Shown here: positions 30,701-37,533 of the stretch, piece after piece
How positions within the stretch are numbered: position 1 is the first letter of the stretch
Layout: every line of letters begins with the position of its first letter
Source of the DNA: Pseudoduganella sp.
Lineage (GTDB): Bacteria; Pseudomonadota; Gammaproteobacteria; Burkholderiales; Burkholderiaceae_D
Reading direction: 5' to 3'
Assembly: GCA_021323265.1 (NCBI GenBank)
Contig: JAJTCO010000033.1
Coordinates: forward strand, 1 to 64,000
Length of the DNA: 64,000 nt
Position numbers and translations under genes: made by a program
The notes under the pieces: model-generated
Told to the model about the DNA's origin: nothing
The model's input: only the letters and a program-made list of their open reading frames with translations
Databases searched by the model: none

Positions 30701-31222
30701 CAGCGCCAGCGTGGCCAGCACCACGGCCACCACGATCGACAGCAGGAACAGGCGCAGGTCGTACTGGATCATGCCGTCGAACTGCATGGCCGCCATGCCG
30801 GTGTAGTGCATGGCGCCGATGCCCGCTCCCAGCAGCGTGCCGGCCAGCCACAGGCGGCGCGGGCTGGGCGCGCCCTGGCTGATTACGTGCAAGGCGAGGG
30901 CGCTGGCCAGCATGCCGGGCACGGTGGAGAGCAGGGTAAGGCCGGTGCCGTAACCGGTGGCGCAGGGCAGGGCAAAGGCCAGCATGCCGACGAAGTGCAT
31001 GGCCCAGATGCCCAGCCCCAGGCACAAGCCGCCCGCCGCCAGCCAGGCGCCGCGCCGCGCCGCGGTGGCGGCCGTGGGCAGCAGCTGCGCCACCAGTAGC
31101 GCGGCATAGGCGGCGAAGATGGCCACTGCCACGGACAGGCTGACCAGGAGCGGGTTGTAATGGCCCTGGTAGAGCAGGCTGCTGTCAGGCGCGCCCAGAA
31201 CGAGAATCAGGTAGTCGAACAT
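27785..31222 (-). CDS. MHYT-sensor / PAS / GGDEF / EAL cyclic-di-GMP signalling protein
   Basis: A 1145-residue inner-membrane protein. The N-terminal MHYT domain has three copies of its signature (MHFVGM, MHYTGM, MHYTAM) across about seven helices, a proposed sensor of O2, CO or NO through metal. A further helix (about 265-290) leads to an extracellular dCache-like region (about 290-540) and another helix near 555-580. Then come a PAS domain (about 590-700), GGDEF (intact GGDEF near residue 790) and EAL (AEALLRW near 920, DDFGTGYSS, and ELTEGLL). Both catalytic motifs look intact, so synthesis, hydrolysis or switching are possible. The gene converges on the M56 gene with only three bases between the stops. 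Confidence 0.93.
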   Translation of the reverse strand: MFDYLILVLGAPDSSLLYQGHYNPLLVSLSVAVAIFAAYAALLVAQLLPTAATAARRGAWLAAGGLCLGLGIWAMHFVGMLAFALPCATGYGTGLTLLSTVPGMLASALALHVISQGAPSPRRLWLAGTLLGAGIGAMHYTGMAAMQFDGMIQYDLRLFLLSIVVAVVLATLALWLKFRLGRLQGRWRPASPLWSSCVMGLAVAGMHYTAMAAAYFVRGAGGAGAAAGAHISPTVLAASVLVFTSLLIVVTIVATYVGKRRLFSFERTYRLIAMLVLGWSVIAWLGAGYIQDRMADEIVQRELQLAQEQAASVAGTIDERQERLRGFALMLARDAGIRSTVLHGKGDAASNEQLAQTARELRVDGMFVLDAAGTCIATSNLAEAAFYVGRNFADRDYFMQARAAGKGAQYGVSRDGRTGALYYAQAVRSGAQFHGVAVVKLDAIALASMAGTSQAWIADASGVIIHAADPQLRHKALPTAAAQALEFQQRRQRYGRERFDSITLEPWDGAMPAVVRIAGAAMPSVLATRALSGGALSVTVPRPLPALQHQGTRRFWLFLVIELAGAMLVTAATATALYLREKQKADADLRVAATAFESLEGMAITDADHIILRVNRAYTDITGYSERDALDRELQVCDEPAMQQRIWEGVAAHGAWQGEVWQLRKGAGRFPCWLVVTAVRNAAGEITHHVCALTDITERKASEQEIRNLALFDFLTQLPNRRCLMDRLQHALASSARTGQCGALLFIDLDNFKDLNDTLGHNFGDMLLQQAARRFVGCVRDSDTVARLGGDEFVIMLENLADDADVAAEQARAIGAKLLARQNEPYALASHQHSCTSSVGVTVFRGEQESVEDLLKQTDLAMYQAKAAGRNTMCFFDPAMQTVVSARAALDADLRHGLSLQQFLLHYQPQVDSEGRITGAEALLRWQHPTRGLVPPLQFIPAAEASGLILPLGAWVLEQACAQLVAWAAAPRTATLELAVNVSPRQFHQVDFVEQVMGMLARSGASPRRLKLELTEGLLLDDVESSIAKMAALQAAGIGISLDDFGTGYSSLAYLKRLPLYQLKIDRSFVRDIVHNPDDAAITKTILTLADSMGLSAIAEGVESVEQQRYLARQGCRAFQGYLYGPPLPVAQFEALLQPVRRARA

Positions 31223-31395
31223 TGCAACCCTTATGGTGAGTTATTGCAAATGCGGACAGCGCGATTCTTCAATTTAGCAGAATTGTTACGGCTTACATAT
31301 TGACTACTTAATCGCTAGAGACATTGCCGCCACAACGCCGGCAAGGTGCAGCGATCCATGCCATACTGGCGCGATCGTTCACTGCCCGACTGTTC

Positions 31396-31917
31396 ATGCA
31401 TATCCGTCGCCTTGCGCCGTCCGACGCCGAAGCCTTCCAGTCCTTGCGCCTGGAAGGCTTGCGCGAAGCGCCTGCGGCCTTCACCGCCAGCTTTGAAGAG
31501 GAATCCGCCTTGCCGCTCAGCGAGATCGAGCGGCGCCTGCTGCCCGTGCCGGGGCGCCATTGCTTTGGCGCATTCGACGGCGCGGCCCTGGTGGCCACCG
31601 CGCGCGTTGAGCGCGACAGCAGCGCCAAGCAGAGCCACCGCGCCCATATCCGCGGCGTGTACGTGGCGCTGTCCCACCGCGGCCAGGGCGTGGCGCGCCG
31701 GCTGCTGGCGCACTGCCTGCAATGCGCGGCGTCCTTGCATGGCGTCAGCCACGTCAACCTGGCCGTCACGGCCGGCAACGCGCCGGCGCAAAGGCTGTAC
31801 GAATCGATGGGGTTCAAGGCCTGGGGCTGCGAGCCGGCGGCGCTGGTGGTGGGCGGCGTGCTGTACGACGAGATCCCGATGAGCATGCAACTGGCGCCGG
31901 CGCGTGCCGGCGCCTGA
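31396..31917 (+). CDS. GNAT-family N-acetyltransferase
   Basis: A 173-residue acetyl-CoA-dependent acyltransferase. The core motif A is visible as GVYVALSHRGQGVARRLLAHCL (RGQGVA binds the pyrophosphate of acetyl-CoA), followed by NLAVTAGNAPAQRLYESMGF, the typical motif B. The start at 31396 (MHIRRLAPSDAEAF) matches the usual GNAT N-terminus, although no clear Shine-Dalgarno is present; the frame remains open upstream. The substrate is not predictable. It stands alone between two minus-strand genes, and converges on uvrD. Confidence 0.87.
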   Translation: MHIRRLAPSDAEAFQSLRLEGLREAPAAFTASFEEESALPLSEIERRLLPVPGRHCFGAFDGAALVATARVERDSSAKQSHRAHIRGVYVALSHRGQGVARRLLAHCLQCAASLHGVSHVNLAVTAGNAPAQRLYESMGFKAWGCEPAALVVGGVLYDEIPMSMQLAPARAGA

Positions 31918-31938
31918 CGGGCGCGTGCCCGCCCGGGC

Positions 31939-34245
31939 TTACAGGCGTTCCAGCTTGGCCACCGACATGTCCAGCACCTTGATGCCGGCGCTGCCGAAGT
32001 TGATCTGCGCGCGGCAGTTGCTGCCGCTGCCTTCCAGGTTGATGATGACGCCTTCGCCGAACTTGGCGTGTGCCACCGATTCGCCGATGCGCCAGCCGCC
32101 GGAGGCGCCGGAGCGTTCGTTCATGCGCGCGGCCAGCCGGTTGTCGGCGCTGGGCACCGACGGCATCTCGTCCCAGGCCGACTTGCGCGAACCGGTACTG
32201 AACCAGTTGTTCTGCACGCGCGCCGTCAGCCACTTGAGCGACTCTTCCGGCAGCTCGTCGAAGAAGCGCGACTTCATGTTGTAGCGCGTCTGGCCGTGCA
32301 GCATGCGCGTCTGGCAGAAGGACATGTACAGGCGCTTGCGCGCGCGCGTGATCGCCACGTACATCAGGCGCCGTTCTTCTTCCACCCCGCCGTCTTCCTT
32401 CGCGCTGCTTTCGTGCGGGAACAGGCCTTCCTCCAGGCCGGTGATGAAGACGTTGTCGAATTCCAGGCCCTTGGCCGAGTGCACCGTCATCAGCTGCAGC
32501 GCCTGCTGGCCTTCCTGCGCCTGGTTGTCGCCCGCTTCCAGCGACGCGTGCGCCAGGAAGGCCGACAGCGGCGACATCACGGTGGCCAGCGGCGCGTCGG
32601 CGTCGATGATCTCCACGCCGTCGGCCACCAGCACCTGCGCGCCCGCCGTGGCGGAGGCCTGCGGGCCGAGGTGGGCCGGGGCGCCCTGGCCGAAGCCTTC
32701 TTCCGACACGAACTGGGTGGCCGCGCTGACCATCTGCTCCAGGTTTTCCACCCGGTCGGCGCCTTCCTTCTCGTTCTGGTAATGCTGCAGCAGGCCCGAC
32801 GCGTCCAGCGTAACGCGCACCAGTTCCGGCAGCGCCAGTTGCTGCGTCTCGAAACGCACGCCTTCCACCAGCTTGGTGAAGCCGGCCAGGGCGTTGCCCG
32901 CCTTGCCCACCATGTAGGGCACGGCCGCGTACAGCGAGCAGCCGTAGCTGGCCGCCGCATTCTGCAACTGCTCGATGGAGCGCGCGCCGATGCCGCGCGC
33001 CGGGAAGTTCACCACGCGCAGGAAGGCCGAATCGTTGTGCGGGTTGTCCATCAGCTGCAGGTAGGCGATGGCGTGCTTGACTTCGGCGCGCTGGAAGTAG
33101 CGCAGGCCGCCGTACACGTGGTACGGAATGCCGGCCGAGAACAAGCCGTGCTCGATCACGCGCGACTGCGCGTTGGAGCGGTACAGGATGGCGATCTCGG
33201 AACGCGAAATACCCTCGGCGATCAGGTTCTTCGATTCCTCGATGATCCACTGCGCTTCCTGCAGGTCCGAGCTGGCCTCGTACACGCGCACCGGCTCGCC
33301 GTGGCCGGCGTCGGTGCGCAGGTTCTTGCCGAGGCGGCGGCTGTTGTTGGCAATGAGGGTGTTGGCCGCGTCCAGGATGTGGCCGTGCGAGCGGTAGTTC
33401 TGTTCCAGCTTGATCAGGTTCCTGACCTGGAACTCGCTTTCGAAGGCCTGCATATTGCCCACGTTGGCGCCGCGGAAGGCGTAGATGCTCTGGTCGTCGT
33501 CGCCCACGGCGAACAGCGCGCCGCCGTGCGGCGTGCCGTGGCCGGCCATCAGCTTGAGCCAGGCGTACTGCAGGTTGTTGGTATCCTGGAACTCGTCGAC
33601 CAGGATGTGGCGGAAGCGCTGCTGGTAGTGCTGGCGCAGCGGTTCATTGCGCGTCAACAGCTCATAGGTGCGCAGCAGCAGTTCGGCGAAATCCACCACG
33701 CCTTCGCGCTGGCACTGGTCGTCGTACAGCTGGTACAGCTCGACCATCTTGCGCTCCAGCGCGTCATAGGCCTCCACCTGCGAAGCGCGCAATCCCTGGT
33801 CCTTGTGGTTGTTGATGAAGTACATCACCGACTTCGGCGGGAACTTCTCGTCGTCGATATTGTTCGCCTTGAGCAGGCGCTTGATCAGCGACAGCTGGTC
33901 CTGCGAATCGAGGATCTGGAAGGTCTGCGGCAGCGCCGCGTCACGGTAGTGGGTGCGCAGCAGGCGGTTGCACAGGCCGTGGAAGGTGCCGACCCACATG
34001 CCGCGTGTGTTGATCGGCAACATGGCACCCAGGCGGGTCAGCATTTCCTTGGCCGCCTTGTTGGTGAAGGTCACCGCCAGCACGCCGGCCGGCGACACCT
34101 GGCCGGTCTGGATCAGCCACGCGATGCGGGTGGTCAGCACGCGCGTCTTGCCCGATCCGGCGCCGGCCAGGATCAGGGCGTTTTGCGGTGGCAGGGTGAC
34201 TGCGGCGAGTTGTTCGGGATTGAGGTTGTGGAGGAGATTCTGCAT
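31939..34245 (-). CDS. uvrD: DNA helicase II (UvrD/PcrA family)
   Basis: A 768-residue superfamily 1A 3'-5' helicase acting in nucleotide excision and mismatch repair. Motifs in order: Q-motif LNPEQLAAV, Walker A AGAGSGKT, motif Ia AVTFTNKAAKEM, motif II LVDEFQDTN, motif III GDDDQSIYAFRGA, motif IV NYRSHGHIL, motif V MTVHSAKGLEFDNVFI, motif VI YVAITRARKRLY. The C-terminal tail contains GERVAHAKFGEG-type residues (GESVAHAKFGEGVIIN), the UvrD Tudor-like RNA-polymerase-binding domain. A perfect TATAAT lies only six bases before the ATG, so the transcript may be leaderless. It follows the acyltransferase gene by 25 bases. Confidence 0.96.
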   Translation of the reverse strand: MQNLLHNLNPEQLAAVTLPPQNALILAGAGSGKTRVLTTRIAWLIQTGQVSPAGVLAVTFTNKAAKEMLTRLGAMLPINTRGMWVGTFHGLCNRLLRTHYRDAALPQTFQILDSQDQLSLIKRLLKANNIDDEKFPPKSVMYFINNHKDQGLRASQVEAYDALERKMVELYQLYDDQCQREGVVDFAELLLRTYELLTRNEPLRQHYQQRFRHILVDEFQDTNNLQYAWLKLMAGHGTPHGGALFAVGDDDQSIYAFRGANVGNMQAFESEFQVRNLIKLEQNYRSHGHILDAANTLIANNSRRLGKNLRTDAGHGEPVRVYEASSDLQEAQWIIEESKNLIAEGISRSEIAILYRSNAQSRVIEHGLFSAGIPYHVYGGLRYFQRAEVKHAIAYLQLMDNPHNDSAFLRVVNFPARGIGARSIEQLQNAAASYGCSLYAAVPYMVGKAGNALAGFTKLVEGVRFETQQLALPELVRVTLDASGLLQHYQNEKEGADRVENLEQMVSAATQFVSEEGFGQGAPAHLGPQASATAGAQVLVADGVEIIDADAPLATVMSPLSAFLAHASLEAGDNQAQEGQQALQLMTVHSAKGLEFDNVFITGLEEGLFPHESSAKEDGGVEEERRLMYVAITRARKRLYMSFCQTRMLHGQTRYNMKSRFFDELPEESLKWLTARVQNNWFSTGSRKSAWDEMPSVPSADNRLAARMNERSGASGGWRIGESVAHAKFGEGVIINLEGSGSNCRAQINFGSAGIKVLDMSVAKLERL

Positions 34246-34251
34246 CCCGCC

Positions 34252-34257
34252 ATTATA
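34252..34257 (-). promoter_or_regulatory. Candidate -10 of uvrD placing the mRNA start at the ATG
   Basis: TATAAT is read on the minus strand, followed by GGCGGG and then the uvrD ATG at 34245. A start site seven bases downstream would coincide with the A of the start codon. No clear -35 is visible. Confidence 0.4.
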
Positions 34258-34270
34258 CCCGCCGGGCCGC

Positions 34271-35377
34271 TCAGGCAGCGGCGCGCAGCGGGGCAGGTTG
34301 CCGTTTCGGCATGCGCCGCGCCAGCTTCATGGCGGGGTGCTCCACGCAGTGCCAGCTGAAGACGGCGCAGGCCAGGGTCAGGGCCAGGCCGGCAGCCAGC
34401 AGGCGCAGGGCGCCGGCGTTGGGCATGAGCTGCGCCAGCATCAGCATCACCGGCCAGTGGTAGATGTAGATGCCGTAGGAATAGTCGTGTTTCTGGATGT
34501 GGCCGAGCCAGCCGGGCAGGCGCATGCTGCCCAGCCACAGCGCCAGGGCGCAGGCAAACAGCAGCACGCCCACCAGCGAGAATCCGCTCGGCGTGAGGGC
34601 CGCGTTGCGCGTCCAGTTCAGCGCCAGCAGGAGGCCGGTGGCCAGCACCAGGCCCAGGCCGAAGCGCAGGTGGCGCGCCAGCGTCTGCAGCACGATGCCG
34701 CCCAGGAACAGGGTCCAGAACGTGGTTTCCCAGACGTAGCCCGAGAGCAGGGTAGGGAAGGCGTGCGCTGCCAGGATCAGCACCAGCGACGTCACCAGCA
34801 GCCAGACGCGCATGGGCGCCACGGCGGCCAGGCCGAGCAGGGCCAGCACCACGTACATGCGCGCTTCCCAGTACAGCGTCCAGAGCGAGCCGTTCAGCGG
34901 ACGGCCGTCGAGCACGCCGGGAATGGCCAGCACGGCCGGCGGGTCGAGGTAGCGCAGCCCGTGCAGGGTGGCATTGCTGAAGATGTAGTGCCAGGCGTCC
35001 GCGCTGAACAGCCCCGCGAAGCCCTGCGGCGAAAAGAAGGTCACGGCCACGCTCGTGGTCAGCAGCAGGCAAGCCAGCAGGCCGGGCACGATGCGCGTGA
35101 CGCGCCGCACGGCAAAGCGCAGCAGGTGCGGGTCGCGCAGCCAGCTGTGCGACACGAACAGGCCCGACACCAGGAAGAACACGCCCACCGCCACCATGCC
35201 CAGGTCGGTCACCGGCGCCAGCCAGGCGGTCAGCGGATCTTGCGCGCCCGGCGTGCGCCCGTTGAGCTGCCAGGCGTGGTACACCACCACCAGCAGGGCC
35301 GCCAGCAGGCGCACCAGGTTGAAACCATTGTCGTGCGAGGAGGTGGCGCTGGCCAGCGCGCGCGGGTTACGCCCCAT
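34271..35377 (-). CDS. Acyltransferase 3 family membrane protein
   Basis: A 368-residue polytopic inner-membrane acyltransferase of the OafA/NodX-type family that O-acylates sugars of surface polysaccharides. It begins NGFNLVRLLAALLVVVYHAW, with the conserved catalytic-type His in the first helix, followed by FFLVSGLFVSHSW, the family RxxR region (RRVTRIVPGLL) and about ten hydrophobic helices; the last ends near a basic tail. The start at 35377 is preceded by GGAG and overlaps the upstream gene by 11 bases; a 10-residue longer version from 35407 is possible. The acceptor is unknown. The gene sits in the thrB-uvrD cluster without other polysaccharide genes. Confidence 0.88.
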   Translation of the reverse strand: MGRNPRALASATSSHDNGFNLVRLLAALLVVVYHAWQLNGRTPGAQDPLTAWLAPVTDLGMVAVGVFFLVSGLFVSHSWLRDPHLLRFAVRRVTRIVPGLLACLLLTTSVAVTFFSPQGFAGLFSADAWHYIFSNATLHGLRYLDPPAVLAIPGVLDGRPLNGSLWTLYWEARMYVVLALLGLAAVAPMRVWLLVTSLVLILAAHAFPTLLSGYVWETTFWTLFLGGIVLQTLARHLRFGLGLVLATGLLLALNWTRNAALTPSGFSLVGVLLFACALALWLGSMRLPGWLGHIQKHDYSYGIYIYHWPVMLMLAQLMPNAGALRLLAAGLALTLACAVFSWHCVEHPAMKLARRMPKRQPAPLRAAA

Positions 35378-36137
35378 CGCCGGGCTCCGGAGCGCCGGGC
35401 GCGCCAAAGATGCTGCGGTAGGCGGCGTACACCGAGCATTGCACCACCATCACGATCACCATCAGCAGCGATTGCGTCAGCGCCATGCCCAGCGCGCTCT
35501 TGCCCACCAGCAGCAGGATCACGTACACGGCAAACATCACGATCATCATCCAGCACAGGAAGTAGACGATGAAGGCGGCCAGGGCACGCCAGACGGCGAA
35601 GAAGCTGTAGAACAGGGCCTTGCCCACGCCCATGCGCTGCCAATGGATCAGCGGCGCGGCAAACAGCATGGCCATGCTGATGGGCAGGGAGAGCAGGAAC
35701 ACCACCAGCATGGCGCTGCCGGCGCCGGCCGGTGGCTGGGCCGTTTCCGGCTTGAGCTGCTGCTCGGCCAGCTGCACCATGGCGTCGCCGCCCACCATGG
35801 CGCCAAAGAGCAGGGCCAGCAGGGACAGCATGAGCACGAACAGGGCGCCCAGGCCGACCAGGCGCGGGAAGGTGGGCTTGGCGAAAATCGGTTTCAGGAT
35901 TTCCGGCGTCAGGCGCTGCCCGCTGTCGGCCAGCGCGCACGCCTGCAGGAAGACGGCGGTGGAGACCGGCGCCAGCACCATCGGCAGCCATTGGCCCAGC
36001 AGGGGAATGATGCCCAGCACGACACTGACCAGCAGGTAGGCCAGCATCAGCAGCATCAGCCCGCCGGGCTGCTTGCGGAAGATGACGAAGCCTTCACGAA
36101 TCCAGGCCGGGCCTGCGCTGGCGGGTATCTTGCTCAT
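35367..36137 (-). CDS. BPSS1780-like membrane protein
   Basis: A 256-residue integral membrane protein of the BPSS1780 family, of unknown function and common in beta-proteobacteria next to thrB. After a short N-terminus ([20 protein letters not shown]) there are about six hydrophobic helices (for example MLLMLAYLLVSVVLGIIPLL, LGALFVLMLSLLALLFGAMV, FIVYFLCWMMIVMFAVYVILL). Its ATG shares a base with the thrB stop (TAATG), so translation is coupled; its 3' end overlaps the acyltransferase gene. No catalytic motif is visible. Confidence 0.83.
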   Translation of the reverse strand: MSKIPASAGPAWIREGFVIFRKQPGGLMLLMLAYLLVSVVLGIIPLLGQWLPMVLAPVSTAVFLQACALADSGQRLTPEILKPIFAKPTFPRLVGLGALFVLMLSLLALLFGAMVGGDAMVQLAEQQLKPETAQPPAGAGSAMLVVFLLSLPISMAMLFAAPLIHWQRMGVGKALFYSFFAVWRALAAFIVYFLCWMMIVMFAVYVILLLVGKSALGMALTQSLLMVIVMVVQCSVYAAYRSIFGAPGAPEPGDGA

Positions 36138-37093
36138 TAGTACAACTCCGGTGCCGGGACGGCAATGCGCTCGCGCAGGATGCGCTCGAAATGGGTGGGG
36201 TCGTGCGGCGTCAGCAGCTCGGCGGCGCGCGGCAGGTGCAGGTCGTACAGGCGCGACAGCCAGAAGCGCAGCGCGCCGGCGCGCAGCAGGGCCGGCCACA
36301 GCGCGTGTTCGGTGGCCGTGAAGGGGCGCACGGCATGGTAGGCGTCCAGCATGGCGCGCACGCGGGCCGTGTCGAGGCGGCCGCTGGCCAGCTCGATACA
36401 CCAGTCGTTGACCGTCACCGCCACGTCGAACAGCCAGCTGTCGCAGCCGGCGAAATAGAAATCGAAGAAGCCGGTCAGGCGTTCCCCGTCGAACATCACG
36501 TTGTCGCGGAACAGGTCGGCATGCACCGGGCCGCGCTGCAGCGCGTGGTAGTCGGGCGACGCGTGCAGCGCTTCCTGGAACTTCATTTCGTCATGCAGCA
36601 GGTGGGCCTGCTCCAGCGCCAGGTGCGGCAGCACGGCGGCGGTGGCTTCGCGCCACCACGGCAAGGCGCGCAGGTTGGGCTGCGCCAGCGCAAAGTCCTG
36701 GCCGGCCAGGTGCATGCGCGCCAGCATGGCGCCCACGGCGGCGCAATGCACGGGCTGCGGCGCCATCTGCGGCTTGCCGTCCAGCTTGGAGACGATGGCG
36801 GCCGGTTTGCCGTGCAGCGGCACGCACAGCGCGCCCTGGTCGTTGGCCACCGGCGCCGGCACCAGCACGGCGCGCTCGGCCAGGTGGCGCATCAGCTGCA
36901 GGTAGAAGGGGAGTTGCGTAAACGTCAGGTTTTCGAAAATCGTGAGCACGTACTCGCCGCGCTCCGTGCTGAGGAAGAAGTTGCTGTTTTCGATGCCGGA
37001 TGCGATGCCTTTCAGCGCGACGGCTTTGCCAAGCGGGAACTGCGTCATCCAGTGGCCGACATCTTCCAGAGTGACCGGGGTAAATACTGCCAT
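36137..37093 (-). CDS. thrB: Homoserine kinase (ThrB, aminoglycoside-phosphotransferase fold)
   Basis: Phosphorylates homoserine in threonine biosynthesis. The 318-residue protein begins [16 protein letters not shown], the standard start for the APH-type homoserine kinase of beta- and gamma-proteobacteria. It shows the nucleotide lysine region, the catalytic-loop motif [15 protein letters not shown] and the metal-binding [17 protein letters not shown]. Starts further upstream would add an unrelated basic tail overlapping the neighbouring gene and are not used. It lies 49 bases after a small gene and is translationally coupled to the BPSS1780-like gene. Confidence 0.95.
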   Translation of the reverse strand: MAVFTPVTLEDVGHWMTQFPLGKAVALKGIASGIENSNFFLSTERGEYVLTIFENLTFTQLPFYLQLMRHLAERAVLVPAPVANDQGALCVPLHGKPAAIVSKLDGKPQMAPQPVHCAAVGAMLARMHLAGQDFALAQPNLRALPWWREATAAVLPHLALEQAHLLHDEMKFQEALHASPDYHALQRGPVHADLFRDNVMFDGERLTGFFDFYFAGCDSWLFDVAVTVNDWCIELASGRLDTARVRAMLDAYHAVRPFTATEHALWPALLRAGALRFWLSRLYDLHLPRAAELLTPHDPTHFERILRERIAVPAPELY

Positions 37094-37142
37094 GAGAAAC
37101 CAGGTTAAGTGTTCGTATGAAGGCGCGCGCGGAAACTGCCGC

Positions 37143-37457
37143 TTACTTGGTGGCAGGCGCGGCCGGCTGGGCTGGCGGCGGAGGCGGCGGGCCGTCTTCC
37201 TTGTCCGCTTCCTCGGCCGAGCGTTTCTTTTTCTTGGCGAGGAGGTCGAACTCCAGCACGGTCCACTGCGGGCCACGGTTGGCCGAACCGGCGGCGTCGC
37301 CGGGCAGTGCGCTGCCAGCCGGGGTATTCGGCTTGACGGTATACGTGCTCTTGCCGCTCTTGACCTTGGCTTCGGTCACGCGGCCAAAGAGGGAGGGCAA
37401 GCCAGGAAGTTGAGGCGCGCATGATGGGGTTTCGTTAAGTTTTATCGGTTTATCCAT
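37143..37457 (-). CDS. Small hypothetical protein between polA and thrB
   Basis: A 104-residue soluble protein without signal peptide. The start at 37457 ([10 protein letters not shown]) is preferred because the upstream extension overlaps the likely promoter. It contains a central segment ([21 protein letters not shown]), a conserved-looking [17 protein letters not shown] stretch, and a low-complexity tail of acidic residues, six prolines and Ala/Pro. In other proteobacteria the polA-thrB interval holds a DUF2782 gene, but this sequence does not resemble it, so it is left unnamed. It is the first gene of the thrB-uvrD direction and divergent from polA. Confidence 0.65.
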   Translation of the reverse strand: MDKPIKLNETPSCAPQLPGLPSLFGRVTEAKVKSGKSTYTVKPNTPAGSALPGDAAGSANRGPQWTVLEFDLLAKKKKRSAEEADKEDGPPPPPPAQPAAPATK

Positions 37458-37533
37458 TGTATCAAAAGCCCCCCTATCCGGCTGCAAAACTCTGCGATAA
37501 TGGAATATTGAGTTTTACACCACGCTCCCCGCT

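Noticed and set aside
37143..37457. Calling the small polA-thrB gene DUF2782.
   Set aside because: Position matches but the sequence does not resemble that family.
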